Origin: Paludibacteraceae bacterium
GTDB taxonomy: Bacteria > Bacteroidota > Bacteroidia > Bacteroidales > Paludibacteraceae
Direction: 5' to 3'
Length of the DNA: 59,356 bases
Assembly: GCA_017444065.1 (NCBI GenBank)
Contig: JAFSXJ010000139.1
Coordinates: 1-59,356 of the forward strand
How positions within the stretch are numbered: position 1 is the stretch's first letter; each line of letters begins with the position of its first letter. The notes beneath the pieces are model-generated. The model did not search any database, was not told the DNA's origin, and worked only from the letters and a program-made list of their open reading frames with translations. A program made the translations under genes and the position numbers. Positions 35,611 to 43,750 of this stretch are shown here, in pieces.

Positions 35611-36507
35611 TTAGTCAACGAGTGGTGTCAGTTCAACAAAGCGGTATTGTATAGGCTGGTCGCCGCAGGTGGCAACCATATATGCCGGATGCGGTTCGCG
35701 GTCGAACAGAGCATCCACGATGATTGATGTGAGCGAACCGAGGTTACTGATTTCGCGCGAGTGATCGTGACCGCACCAGAACATCTCCACATGATGTGCC
35801 TTCAGCATATGCAGCAGCGCGTAGGTCTCCTCAAGAGGCATGTTCGACGTGTGCCCCTGCGAACTGTCACGCTTGAACAGATTCGTATGGGTGCATACGC
35901 AGATATGCCGGAATGCTTGTGTGTTCGCCCAGGTCAGGGTTTGCTCCAGCCACTCGGTCTGACGCTTGCCCAGAAAACCTTCGCCGGTGTCGATGAAGAT
36001 GTACAGGTCTCGTTTGCCTGCCGGAGTCTTCACGATGGCGTAGTAGGTTGATGTCTTCCAGCGTTGTGCATACTCCTGCCACTGGTTGAAGTACAGGTCA
36101 TGGTTGCCTGCCACAACAAGCAGCGTGTCTTTCTTCAGCGGATTGACAGGGATGCTGTCCAGCGGACGCCTCATGTAGTCCCAGTGGTTCTGCGCGTTGA
36201 TCAGGTCGCCCAGGTGGATGGCTAACGGGCAATCCGCGTCAGCATGGTATGCGTTGATGAACAGCTCCCAGTTCGTGCGGCTGCGGTCAACGTGGGTGTC
36301 GGTGCACACATATACTTTGTACTCCTCGCTCGAGGCGTTGATGACAGGAAAGCCGCGTTCGGCGTTATAGCGGAACGAGTCGTCGATACGCTGGTCAATA
36401 CCGGCAGAACTGCCGCTGAACATACCGACAACATCCAGGTTCCATGTATCGGGATTGCAAGCGCAAAGCATAAGTGCGCTCAATGATGCTATGATAGTCT
36501 TTCTCAT
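35611..36507 (-). CDS. Calcineurin-like metallophosphoesterase lipoprotein
   Basis: The preferred start is ATG 36507 ('MRKTIIASLSALMLCAC', lipobox LCAC); 36516 is possible. The phosphoesterase fold shows 'VCTDTHVDRSRTN', 'AIHLGDLINAQNHWD', 'VVAGNHDLYF', 'CVCTHTNLF' and 'FWCGHDHS', the usual metal-binding set. The substrate is unknown. At 298 residues, with a lipid anchor, it would act in the periplasm or at the surface. It starts 12 nt after the outer membrane protein gene. Confidence 0.85.
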   Translation of the reverse strand: MRKTIIASLSALMLCACNPDTWNLDVVGMFSGSSAGIDQRIDDSFRYNAERGFPVINASSEEYKVYVCTDTHVDRSRTNWELFINAYHADADCPLAIHLGDLINAQNHWDYMRRPLDSIPVNPLKKDTLLVVAGNHDLYFNQWQEYAQRWKTSTYYAIVKTPAGKRDLYIFIDTGEGFLGKRQTEWLEQTLTWANTQAFRHICVCTHTNLFKRDSSQGHTSNMPLEETYALLHMLKAHHVEMFWCGHDHSREISNLGSLTSIIVDALFDREPHPAYMVATCGDQPIQYRFVELTPLVD

Positions 36508-36519
36508 AATGCTCATGAT

Positions 36520-37233
36520 TTAGAATTGATAAACAAATCCCGCACGTACCTCTGCGGCGTAATACTTGGCATTCAGGTGGAACATACCCGTCGGCTTGCA
36601 CAGCGCACCGAGGTTCACTTGCCAGTGATCGTTGATGTTATACCGTCCGTTCGCCATGAAGACAGGCTGCCATACACGCTCAATCTGATAATCCGTCATG
36701 TTCGATGCGCAGAGACTGATGTTCCACGGCGAGGTCTGCGGGCGAACGAAAACCTCCAGCCTGTAGCAGATGTTGAACGGCTCGACGATGATGTTCGAGT
36801 TGGAGTGCCAGTCGTAGGGTGATTCCATAATCAGGCGTGTTGACATACCTACCTGGAACGACACGTACTCCATCCTGTAACCCACGGCTATTGCTTGCGT
36901 GAGGTCGTTGTAGCCGTCACGCTCATACAGGTTGAACAGCAGCCTGCCTTCCAGGAAGAATTCGCCTGCCGGCACAGCGAACTTCGGACGCAGTTGAACG
37001 CCCAAGGCATGGTTGTTTGCGGTGGTGAAGCGCAGGTCGGCCTGCATCTCAAAGTGCTCGTTGATTGGCATGAATGCCCCGAAATCAACACCGGCGTGCG
37101 AGCCGTACGTCGTGTTATGGTTGTAGCCTGCGTTCATCCGGACAGAATAGCGGTTGATGCCGAACTGCACCTGCGCCATCGCAGGAAGCATGACTGCAAC
37201 CATAAGGATCAGTAGTGTTAGTCGTTTGTTCAT
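36520..37233 (-). CDS. Outer membrane beta-barrel protein
   Basis: This 237-residue protein has a signal peptide ('LLILMVAVMLPAMAQ') and alternating amphipathic strands ('HFEMQADLRFTTANNHALG', 'VSFQVGMSTRLIME') ending in a terminal Phe ('VRAGFVYQF'), typical of Bacteroidales porin-like barrels. No specific family is recognised. It lies between mutS2 and the phosphoesterase gene in the same direction. Confidence 0.7.
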   Translation of the reverse strand: MNKRLTLLILMVAVMLPAMAQVQFGINRYSVRMNAGYNHNTTYGSHAGVDFGAFMPINEHFEMQADLRFTTANNHALGVQLRPKFAVPAGEFFLEGRLLFNLYERDGYNDLTQAIAVGYRMEYVSFQVGMSTRLIMESPYDWHSNSNIIVEPFNICYRLEVFVRPQTSPWNISLCASNMTDYQIERVWQPVFMANGRYNINDHWQVNLGALCKPTGMFHLNAKYYAAEVRAGFVYQF

Positions 37234-37249
37234 GTTGTTATGTGTTTTG

Positions 37250-37269
37250 AGCAGCCAAATTTGGCTGCT
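37250..37269. repeat. Perfect 20-bp palindrome after mutS2
   Basis: AGCAGCCAAATTTGGCTGCT lies in the 41-nt gap between mutS2 and the outer membrane protein gene. Related GCAGCC...GGCTGC palindromes lie at 35071-35090, 33116-33131 and 37731-37746. In RNA it would form a 9-10 bp hairpin, but no T-run follows. Confidence 0.7.
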
Positions 37270-37274
37270 GCAAT

Positions 37275-39647
37275 TTATAATTCTACAATTGTTATACCTG
37301 CGCCGCCGCGGTCGGGGTCGCCGTCGTGGAAGGTGATTGAGCCTGTGCCGCGTTTCTGCATAGCGTGACTCTTCTGCTGCAGGTAGTCGCGCACCACTTG
37401 CTTGACTGCACCGGTGCCTGTGCCGTGCAGAATGGTCACCTCGTCTGCGCCGACCATGATAGCGTCGTCAATGTACGCTATAATCGTCTCCAATGCCTCA
37501 TCTACGCGCATGCCGCGCATGTCGAGCGTGCGGTTGAACGCCAGCTTGCGGCGGCGCATCTGGTCGGCCACCGTGGTCGTCGGGCGTGGCGAAGAAGGCT
37601 TGGATGCAAGCTCCGGACGCTTGGTCAGCATCCGCAGTTCGCTCAGGTCGTGCAGCACGGCTTTGCCGTTCTTTAGTCTTTCTGCGTCAGCGCTCTTTTC
37701 TCTTTGAGCGACAGCGGTCTTTTTCCTTTTAGCAGCCTTTGGCTGCGGTCTTTCTTCTGTTGAAACCTGCTGCTTGAGTTCCTCCACCTTCGCCCGTGCC
37801 TTCTTCGTCGCCTCTTTGTCCGCCTGCGCCTCTTTTATTTCGCGGATCGTACGTTCGATGGTTGCGTTCGACTGCTCAAGCAGGTCTGCAGCCTGTTGCT
37901 TGGCTTCGTTGAGCATCTCTTTCTGCTTCTTCTTCAGCTCGCCTATCTCCTTCTCGTAGTAGGCTATCTTCTCTTCCAGATGCTTCTCTCGCGTGCGGAT
38001 GTTCTGGCGTTTGTTCTCCCAGTAGCGTTTGTCGCGGGCGATGTCCTGCAGCTGCTTGTCGTAGTCAATGTGCTCCGCACCGATGAGTCCGGTCGCTTGG
38101 GCGATGATGTCCTCCGGCAATCCTATCTGCCGTGCTATCTCGATGGCGAACGACGAGCCTGCCTGCCCTATCGAAAGCTGGAACAGCGGTCGCAGCGCGC
38201 CTCTATCGTACAGCATCGCGCCGTTGACGATGCCTTCTGTCTGTTCGGCAAGGTGCTTGAGGTTCGTGTAGTGCGTCGTGATGATGCCCGTCGCTTGCGC
38301 CTCGTTCAGCCGCAGAAGCACGCTCTCGGCTATCGCACCGCCGATGAGCGGCTCGGTGCCTGTGCCGAACTCGTCTATCAGGAACAAGGTGTCCGTGTCG
38401 GCGTTCCTGACGAAGTGCTTCATGTTCCGCAGGTGCGACGAATAGGTCGAAAGGTCGTTGTTGATCGACTGCTCGTCGCCGATATCTATCATCAGTTGCC
38501 TGAATATGCCCGCCTGCGATGCCTCGCCTGCCGGTACAGTCATGCCGCATTGCAGCATGTATTGCATCATCGCGGCGGTCTTCAGGCAGACCGATTTGCC
38601 ACCGGCATTCGGACCCGAGATAACCAGTATGCGGTTGCCTTCGTGCAGTTTGATATCCAGTGGCACAACCTCTTTGCCGACTTCCGGCAGACGCTTGCAC
38701 AGGATGGGGTGTCGCGCCTGCTGCCAGCAGAGCAGGGGCTTCTTGACGATGGTCGGCGCAATACTCTTCAGTTGCAATCCTACGCGTGCCTTGGCGCGTA
38801 CAAAATCCACCTCTGCCACAAAGTGCTGTACCTGCATCAGGTCGCCCAATAGCGGTCGCAGCTCGCCCGAGAACGCAATCAGTATGCGTATGCGTTCGCG
38901 CCGTTCTGCGCCTTCGAGCTCGCGGATATGGTTGTTCGCCTCTATCACTTGCTGCGGCTCGATATATACGGTCTTTCCCGAGGCACTCTCGTCGTGCACG
39001 ATGCCGCCTATCTTCCGCTTGTACGCCGGTGCCACGGGTAGTACCAGTCGTCCCTCGCGCAGGGTAGGGGCTGCATCTTTGTCTATCAGCCCGTCGGCTT
39101 GTGCCTGACGCAGGATGCGGTCAATAGCCCTTGCCACCGTACCCTCCGCCTTGCGTAGCTCCTGTCTGAGACGCGCCAGCTCGGGTGAAGCCGAGTCGCG
39201 CAGTTCCCCGTAGCGGTCAAGCAGTTGGTCGAGGCGCGTGGTGACAGGCGTCAGCGACAGACCGAGCATGGTACTCATGTTAATGAGCAATGCGTAGCGC
39301 GCAGGCTCCAGACCTTTCAGAAACGCTTGCATGTCGCGGGCGAACAGCAGACACTTCTGCAGACTGAACAGCTCCGGCTCATCGAGGTAAAGTCCCTCAA
39401 TACGAATGCGTTGCAGTTGCTCGCGCAGGTCGTAAATCTCTCCGCGTGGAAACGAGAGCGTAGCATCCGTCAGTGCCTGCTGCATCTGGGCGGTCTGGTT
39501 GACACGCTCGATGATGGCGGTCGCATCGGTCAGATACGACATCTGCTCGCAACGCTCCTGACCGAGCGGCGAATCGCACTCCTTGCTCACCCACTCGCGA
39601 ATAAGCGTGAAGTCAATCTTCTGTTCTATGTTATCTGGATACAACAT
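37275..39647 (-). CDS. mutS2: Endonuclease MutS2
   Basis: This 790-residue protein has the MutS-type core and clamp domains, the ABC-type ATPase with P-loop 'SGPNAGGKS' (345-352), Walker B 'TLFLIDEFGTGTEP' and signature 'DIGDEQSINNDLSTYS'. A long coiled-coil follows ('EKHLEEKIAYYEKEIGELKKK'), then a C-terminal Smr nuclease domain ('LDMRGMRVDEALE', 'ILHGTGTGAVKQVV'). MutS2 acts in recombination control and in rescue of collided ribosomes. Residues ~642-651 ('KKTAVAQREK') come from the dispersed TCTTTT(A/C)TCTTTGAGC repeat and lengthen the linker before Smr. Confidence 0.95.
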   Translation of the reverse strand: MLYPDNIEQKIDFTLIREWVSKECDSPLGQERCEQMSYLTDATAIIERVNQTAQMQQALTDATLSFPRGEIYDLREQLQRIRIEGLYLDEPELFSLQKCLLFARDMQAFLKGLEPARYALLINMSTMLGLSLTPVTTRLDQLLDRYGELRDSASPELARLRQELRKAEGTVARAIDRILRQAQADGLIDKDAAPTLREGRLVLPVAPAYKRKIGGIVHDESASGKTVYIEPQQVIEANNHIRELEGAERRERIRILIAFSGELRPLLGDLMQVQHFVAEVDFVRAKARVGLQLKSIAPTIVKKPLLCWQQARHPILCKRLPEVGKEVVPLDIKLHEGNRILVISGPNAGGKSVCLKTAAMMQYMLQCGMTVPAGEASQAGIFRQLMIDIGDEQSINNDLSTYSSHLRNMKHFVRNADTDTLFLIDEFGTGTEPLIGGAIAESVLLRLNEAQATGIITTHYTNLKHLAEQTEGIVNGAMLYDRGALRPLFQLSIGQAGSSFAIEIARQIGLPEDIIAQATGLIGAEHIDYDKQLQDIARDKRYWENKRQNIRTREKHLEEKIAYYEKEIGELKKKQKEMLNEAKQQAADLLEQSNATIERTIREIKEAQADKEATKKARAKVEELKQQVSTEERPQPKAAKRKKTAVAQREKSADAERLKNGKAVLHDLSELRMLTKRPELASKPSSPRPTTTVADQMRRRKLAFNRTLDMRGMRVDEALETIIAYIDDAIMVGADEVTILHGTGTGAVKQVVRDYLQQKSHAMQKRGTGSITFHDGDPDRGGAGITIVEL
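37694..37722 (+). repeat. Dispersed TCTTTTATCTTTGAGC element (one mismatch) inside mutS2
   Basis: TCTTTTCTCTTTGAGC (37694-37709) followed by GACAGCGGTCTTT differs at one base from the exact 16-mer at 20661, 20685 and 50337. The AGCAGCCTTTGGCTGCGG hairpin word follows at 37731. On the coding (minus) strand it encodes 'KKTAVAQREK'. Confidence 0.75.
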
Positions 39648-39648
39648 C

Positions 39649-39691
39649 AGTCTGTATTCTGTCAGGCATAGCCGGTCTGTCTTCTGTCAGC
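39649..39691 (+). repeat. AGTCTGTATTCTGTCAG element in the DUF721-mutS2 spacer
   Basis: AGTCTGTATTCTGTCAG (39649-39665) is followed by a second degenerate copy, GGTCTGTCTTCTGTCAGC (39674-39691), and AGCGGTCT. The exact 17-mer recurs at 49397-49413. In both places it lies 1-4 nt upstream of a minus-strand start codon (mutS2, hypA). Confidence 0.75.
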
Positions 39692-39703
39692 TTGAAGAGC
39701 GGT

Positions 39704-39997
39704 CTATCCGAGCAATCGGATATCCTTCACCGCTTCGCCGCCTACGGCATCGTTGAGTTTCTGTATCAGCCGGAATCGTTGCTCGAACAGCTCTTGCCGC
39801 AGTGCGGCATTCGTTATACGCACGCGCAGCATGCCGTCTCTCACCTCTATGTCACGCGAGTAGCGCGCAATCGTCGGGCCGAGTATATCCGCCCATTGCT
39901 CTACCACACGGTGTTCGAGCAAGGGCTTCTCCAGATTGTTCATGCGAATCCACTCCGCAATCACGCTGTCCAATGTCTGTGCCTCTTTCCGTTTCAT
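39704..39997 (-). CDS. DUF721/DciA-like protein
   Basis: This 97-residue protein shows the DUF721 pattern: 'LDSVIAEWIRMNNLEKPLLEH' (helix), 'VVEQWADILGPTIARYSRD' and a KH-like C-terminal part 'LRVRITNAALRQELFEQ'. DciA proteins help to load or run the replicative helicase in bacteria without DnaC; the Bacteroidota member is assumed to do so. Its ATG overlaps the stop of the LysM gene by 4 nt (ATGA), so translation is coupled. Confidence 0.8.
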   Translation of the reverse strand: MKRKEAQTLDSVIAEWIRMNNLEKPLLEHRVVEQWADILGPTIARYSRDIEVRDGMLRVRITNAALRQELFEQRFRLIQKLNDAVGGEAVKDIRLLG

Positions 39998-41121
39998 CGC
40001 AGGTTAATCCATTGTTGCGTTTTGAGCGGTGTGCCTTCGGGTATGCCGTTAATCTTGTATAGCGAGCTCATCTTCATGCCGTAGTGCTGCGCGATGTCCC
40101 AAGCCGTCTCGCCGGGCTGCACCAGGTGACGTGTGTTGCGCTTGTCAGCTTTGCTGCGCTTGGGGAAGAGGTAGATGCGGTCACCGCCGCGAAGCGTTTG
40201 CTTGTCGGTTGCCTCGTTGATGCGGCGCAGGGTCTTCTCCTCCATACCAAGGGTATAAGCGATGCTTCCCCATGTGTCACCTTCTTGCGCCACGATGAAC
40301 TTCCGTCCGTTGGTTTTGCCATAGGCGTGCTCGGAGTACAGCTTGTTTGTGCGGAACTGTGCCGGGCGCCATACAACCGTATCAGCACTTGCCTGTTGAA
40401 CTTGCGGCTGCGTAGGCTTGGATGGTTTGACCGGCTTGGTGGTTTTATTGGACTTTGTCGAGGTTTTGTCGGGGTTTTGTCGGGGTCTTTCCGGAGGCGA
40501 ATCGGAGTTTTGTCGGGGTCTTGTTGCACTCTTTCCGTTTTGAGCAGTTACCTCAGGCTTGCTCGTCTTCTCCTTTTTATCCGGCTTAACAGATGCCTTG
40601 CCAAGATTGGCAAGGTCATAGGTTTCTATGATCCGTATCAGCTTCTGCGGATAACTCGGGTCGGTGGCATACCCGCAGGCTTTCAGCCCGTTTGCCCATG
40701 CCTTGTAGTCGTTGACGTCATAGGTGAACAGCACCTCATAGCGCTTTCGCTTGAGGAACAGCGAGTGGTCGCGGAACGAGTCATCGGCGTTCTGATAACT
40801 GCGGAAACACTCGTCGCGCTTGTCATCGTCCTTGCGGAAAGTGCCGCCTTGCCAGTCACTGTGGCACTTGATGCCGAAGTGGTTGTTGGCGGTCGTCGCC
40901 AGGTCGCTCTGACCGGCACCGGACTCCAGCAGACCTTGCGCCAGCGTGATAGATGCAGGGATACCGTATTGAACCTGTTGGGCTAACGCCGTGGCTTTCC
41001 ATTTGTCGATATATGCTACGTACGCAGGGTTGCGAACAGCACTCGTCTCAGGAGCACCAAAGACCGACAAAAACACGCACAAAAACGCTGCCACTGATAC
41101 ACAAATCTTATATCTTGACAT
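39994..41121 (-). CDS. Glucosaminidase-LysM cell-wall hydrolase
   Basis: The start at 41121 gives 'MSRYKICVSVAAFLCVFLS' as the signal peptide and a 375-residue protein. It has a mannosyl-glycoprotein endo-beta-N-acetylglucosaminidase domain ('ASITLAQGLLESGAGQSDL', 'HFGIKCHSDWQGGTF', 'GLKACGYATDPSYPQKLI'). A Lys/Pro/Thr-rich linker has near-repeats of 'RPRQNSDSPPE'/'RPRQNPDKTSTK'. Two LysM domains follow ('FIVAQEGDTWGSIAYTLG', 'HLVQPGETAWDIAQHYG'). It probably cuts peptidoglycan during growth or division. Its promoter is at 41143-41174. Confidence 0.88.
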   Translation of the reverse strand: MSRYKICVSVAAFLCVFLSVFGAPETSAVRNPAYVAYIDKWKATALAQQVQYGIPASITLAQGLLESGAGQSDLATTANNHFGIKCHSDWQGGTFRKDDDKRDECFRSYQNADDSFRDHSLFLKRKRYEVLFTYDVNDYKAWANGLKACGYATDPSYPQKLIRIIETYDLANLGKASVKPDKKEKTSKPEVTAQNGKSATRPRQNSDSPPERPRQNPDKTSTKSNKTTKPVKPSKPTQPQVQQASADTVVWRPAQFRTNKLYSEHAYGKTNGRKFIVAQEGDTWGSIAYTLGMEEKTLRRINEATDKQTLRGGDRIYLFPKRSKADKRNTRHLVQPGETAWDIAQHYGMKMSSLYKINGIPEGTPLKTQQWINLR

Positions 41122-41142
41122 AAAAATACACACTTTCACGCA

Positions 41143-41174
41143 CAAAGTTACAAAATAATTTGCAAATTTGCAAA
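41143..41174 (-). promoter_or_regulatory. Promoter of the glucosaminidase-LysM gene
   Basis: On the minus strand TTTG (41174-41171), 20 nt, then TAACTTTG (41150-41143). It overlaps the oppositely directed promoter at 41159-41191, sharing the TTTGCAAATTTGCAAA centre. The leader before the ATG at 41121 is short. Confidence 0.8.
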
Positions 41175-41191
41175 TATTTTCGTACTTTTGC
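41159..41191 (+). promoter_or_regulatory. Promoter of the collagen-like lipoprotein gene
   Basis: TTTG (41159-41162), 20 nt, then TACTTTTGC (41183-41191), a perfect Bacteroidetes promoter. The ATG lies 31 nt downstream at 41223. It is interleaved with the promoter for the opposite strand, so the two should compete for RNA polymerase. Confidence 0.85.
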
Positions 41192-41222
41192 AGCAGAAAA
41201 AGAAAATAAAATACGTATTGAT

Positions 41223-41696
41223 ATGAGAAAAGCATTATTTTTCCTTCTTTCTGCAGTCGTTTTGTGCGCTTGCCGTGGTCCCCAAGGTCCGATGGGTCCT
41301 CAAGGTCCTCAAGGTCCTGCCGGAGAGGGTGTGAACTGGAAGATCGCTGATCTTGACGTTACGCAGTGGGATTATTCCAACTACAAGGACAATAACTTCT
41401 ATTTCGCCAAGTTCGATGTTCCTGCCCTCACAAGCTTTGTCTTCACCGATGGGAATGTGAACGGTTATATCTATATGACCGAGAACGGCGAAAAGATTCA
41501 GCACTCACTGCCATACGTGCTGCATAAATACGAGACGGACTCACAGGGCAATCCGATATACTATACCGAGACGGTCGATTTCGTGTATGGTGTCGGATGG
41601 GTACAGATTGAGGTGCGTGACTCTGACTTTGCTTACGAGACGGATGTGCAGATTGTGCCCAACCAAATGTCGTTCCGTATTGTCATGACCTACTAA
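41223..41696 (+). CDS. Collagen-like lipoprotein
   Basis: This 157-residue protein begins 'MRKALFFLLSAVVLCAC' (lipobox, Cys17). The lipidated Cys is followed directly by five Gly-X-Y triplets ('GPQGPMGPQGPQGPAG'), the collagen pattern. The remaining ~120 residues form a beta-rich domain ('NFYFAKFDVPALTSFVF', 'YVYGVGWVQIEV'-like strands) of unknown role. The short collagen stretch may trimerise the protein near the membrane. Small Bacteroidota lipoproteins of this design are known but uncharacterised. Confidence 0.8.
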   Translation: MRKALFFLLSAVVLCACRGPQGPMGPQGPQGPAGEGVNWKIADLDVTQWDYSNYKDNNFYFAKFDVPALTSFVFTDGNVNGYIYMTENGEKIQHSLPYVLHKYETDSQGNPIYYTETVDFVYGVGWVQIEVRDSDFAYETDVQIVPNQMSFRIVMTY

Positions 41697-41732
41697 CAGC
41701 GAAGCGCTCTAACCTCCAACAGCGAAGCGGTC

Positions 41733-42983
41733 TTGCTGCAATTCATATCTGACAACCGGCATGTTGATGTGGCGCAACTTGCGCTGCAACGTAATCGCTA
41801 TCCGATGCTCTCGGATAGCGATTTCCGTTTCTGCCTGCAGCAAATTGACGGCTTTCAGCGCACGCGCGACAAACTGCCGACCTTCGCAACCATCGACGGC
41901 TGGCTCTATCCGCCGCGCCTGAACCTCGAGCAGTGCAGCAGCGAACGTACAGCACGCTACAAAACCTCTCTTCTGTCTTCCTTTCACCTTTCACCTTTCA
42001 CATTGATTGACGCCACCGGCGGATTTGGCGTGGACACTTTCTTCATGAGTGAGGCTGCCGACGAGACGCACTACTTCGAGCAGAACGCCGAACTGGCGGC
42101 TATCGCCGAGCAAAACTTCCGTTTGGCCGGCAAGTCTATCCACTGTCATGCTGAAGCGTTCGATACAGAAATTTTGTGCAACTTAGTCGGGGGTAAGACG
42201 GAGGAATGTCGAGAGTTTGTCGAGCCATTGTCGGGAGTGCTCTACCTCGACCCTGCCCGCCGCGACACTCACGGAGGCGAGGTTTTTCGTCTTGAGGACT
42301 GCACGCCCAACGTCATAGATATTGTCCGGTATGTGCAGCGCAACTGCCCGAACATGCGCATCCTGCTCAAACTCTCGCCGATGTTGGATATTCGTCAGGC
42401 TGTTCTTCGTCTTGGCGGCACGTGGGATGTATATATTCTCAGTATCTCCAACGAAGTCAAAGAGTTATTGCTCTTGTCCGGCGGTACAAACACGATAAAT
42501 GCTGTGTCGCTCGACGATGCTGGTGCGCACTCCTTATCATTTACTCCCGCTGAGGAACAATCTGCCGACGCTCAATTCGTTTCCGCAGAGCAGCCTTTGC
42601 CAGGCTTATACATCTACGAACCAGATGCTGCGATCCTCAAAGCCGGTGCGTTCCGTTTGCCCAGTGCCCGTTTCGGCCTCTTGAAAGCCGACCGCAACAC
42701 CCATTTGTACCTTTCCCCCGATCACCCCTTCCCCTCTTCACCCTCTAATTCTCTTCCTCCCGGTCGCACGTGGAAGATCATCGGCGTCTATACGCGCGCG
42801 AAAGAGGTACAGTGCGCACTCACGCGTGCGAACGTGCTTGCCCGCAACTATGTCGTGCCTGCCGATGCCCTGCGCAAGCAGCTCCGACTGAAGGATGGCG
42901 GTGACGATTACATCATCGGCTGCCGCATGGCTGACAAACCTTTGCTCCTCCACTGCCGCCGCGTCCCACCACCGACAGTGTAA
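41733..42983 (+). CDS. Class I SAM methyltransferase, THUMP-like family
   Basis: This 416-residue protein has a helical N-terminal part ('DVAQLALQRNRYPMLSDSDF'), a SAM-binding core with 'LIDATGGFGVDTFFMSE' and the catalytic-loop-like 'VLYLDPARRD', and a C-terminal THUMP-like domain ('TWKIIGVYTRAKEVQCALT'). It is probably an RNA or protein methyltransferase; the target is unknown. No ATG is available: the frame runs from the previous gene's stop, and TTG 41733 gives the usual 'LQFI' start. The start region itself is a copy of the AGCGAAGCGGTCTT repeat. 'SSFHLSPFT' (near residue 86) comes from a TTTCACC repeat. Confidence 0.82.
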   Translation: MLQFISDNRHVDVAQLALQRNRYPMLSDSDFRFCLQQIDGFQRTRDKLPTFATIDGWLYPPRLNLEQCSSERTARYKTSLLSSFHLSPFTLIDATGGFGVDTFFMSEAADETHYFEQNAELAAIAEQNFRLAGKSIHCHAEAFDTEILCNLVGGKTEECREFVEPLSGVLYLDPARRDTHGGEVFRLEDCTPNVIDIVRYVQRNCPNMRILLKLSPMLDIRQAVLRLGGTWDVYILSISNEVKELLLLSGGTNTINAVSLDDAGAHSLSFTPAEEQSADAQFVSAEQPLPGLYIYEPDAAILKAGAFRLPSARFGLLKADRNTHLYLSPDHPFPSSPSNSLPPGRTWKIIGVYTRAKEVQCALTRANVLARNYVVPADALRKQLRLKDGGDDYIIGCRMADKPLLLHCRRVPPPTV

Positions 42984-42995
42984 CAAGCGGACGCA

Positions 42996-43250
42996 ATGAA
43001 GCCGACCTCCCATTTCTATGATTTTTTTTACATGAGGTACGCTCACGCATACGCGCGACTAAAGGATACGATAAATGCTTTAATAGAGACTTTTAAGGCT
43101 TTCCGCGATAATTACAAGGAACGTACAGGCGAGTATATAGATGCAGAATTTGAGTTTGTCTATGACACCAGCGCATCATCACCGGCATTCATGAGATGGG
43201 GCGGAGATGTCTTGCAGTACAATAAGGCTCACAGAATATCTGTTATTTGA
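42996..43250 (+). CDS. Unrecognised 84-residue protein
   Basis: This small gene starts 12 nt after the methyltransferase stop. It is helical and basic in the first half ('YARLKDTINALIETFKAF'), then 'EFEFVYDTSASSPAFMRWGG'. ATG 43032 is an alternative start. It has no signal peptide and I know no family. A hairpin follows directly. Confidence 0.55.
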   Translation: MKPTSHFYDFFYMRYAHAYARLKDTINALIETFKAFRDNYKERTGEYIDAEFEFVYDTSASSPAFMRWGGDVLQYNKAHRISVI

Positions 43251-43254
43251 CACC

Positions 43255-43289
43255 GAGCCGTGGGGTTGAGCCGTCCCACGGCTCATTTT
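43255..43289 (+). terminator. Terminator after the 84-residue gene
   Basis: GAGCCGTGGG (43255-43264) pairs with CCCACGGCTC (43275-43284) across 10 nt and is followed by ATTTTA. It is GC-rich and probably ends plus-strand transcription here; it may also work against minus-strand transcription from 43707. Confidence 0.75.
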
Positions 43290-43371
43290 ATGCGTTTTCC
43301 GCGTTTCTTTGTTTCCCGATGGCTTAAGCACAATGAGACAGCCGCCTTTGGCAGAACATGAAAGAACAGAA

Positions 43372-43707
43372 TCAGCGTATGGTATAGGCTGTGTCGTATC
43401 CGGAACCACGGCATATCTCGTTGCCACGGATGGTATAGACGACATCGTAGCCTGAGCCATCGCAGATTGTGTTATCGCGTATGGTGTAGGCGGTGTCATA
43501 GCCGGTACCATAGCATATCTCGTTGTCACGGATGGTGAAAGCTACATCGTAGCCTGAGCCGAAACAGATGGAACTACCCCGTATGGTGTAGGCCGTGTCA
43601 TATCCCGAACCTTTGCAGAGCTCGCAATCCTTGAACACATAATCCTTGGCAAAGGTCAGTATGCCTGTTACCAGAAGTGTGAGCAATATGCAGATGATTT
43701 TTTTCAT
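43372..43707 (-). CDS. Secreted 17-residue tandem-repeat protein (GSGYDTAYTIR)
   Basis: The start at 43707 gives a signal peptide ('MKKIICILLTLLVTGILTFA') and a 111-residue protein. After 'CELCK' it is wholly made of five copies of G(S/T)GYD(T/V)(A/V)(Y/F)TIR followed by (G/D)xxIC and one variable residue, the last copy cut after TIR. Each repeat is 17 residues (51 bp) and supplies one Cys. The pattern suggests a regular beta solenoid or flower-like fold stabilised by Cys or metal. I recognise no named family. A downstream hairpin lies at 43255-43284. Confidence 0.75.
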   Translation of the reverse strand: MKKIICILLTLLVTGILTFAKDYVFKDCELCKGSGYDTAYTIRGSSICFGSGYDVAFTIRDNEICYGTGYDTAYTIRDNTICDGSGYDVVYTIRGNEICRGSGYDTAYTIR

Positions 43708-43750
43708 GTTCTTGGTTTTTATTAGAATAAGCAAAAACTGTGCCAACGGA

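Noticed and set aside
37275..39647. Mismatch-repair MutS
   Set aside because: The Smr domain and missing mismatch-recognition domain identify MutS2.
43372..43625. CRISPR-like or non-coding tandem array
   Set aside because: The 51-bp period keeps one frame and follows a good signal peptide, so it is a protein repeat.
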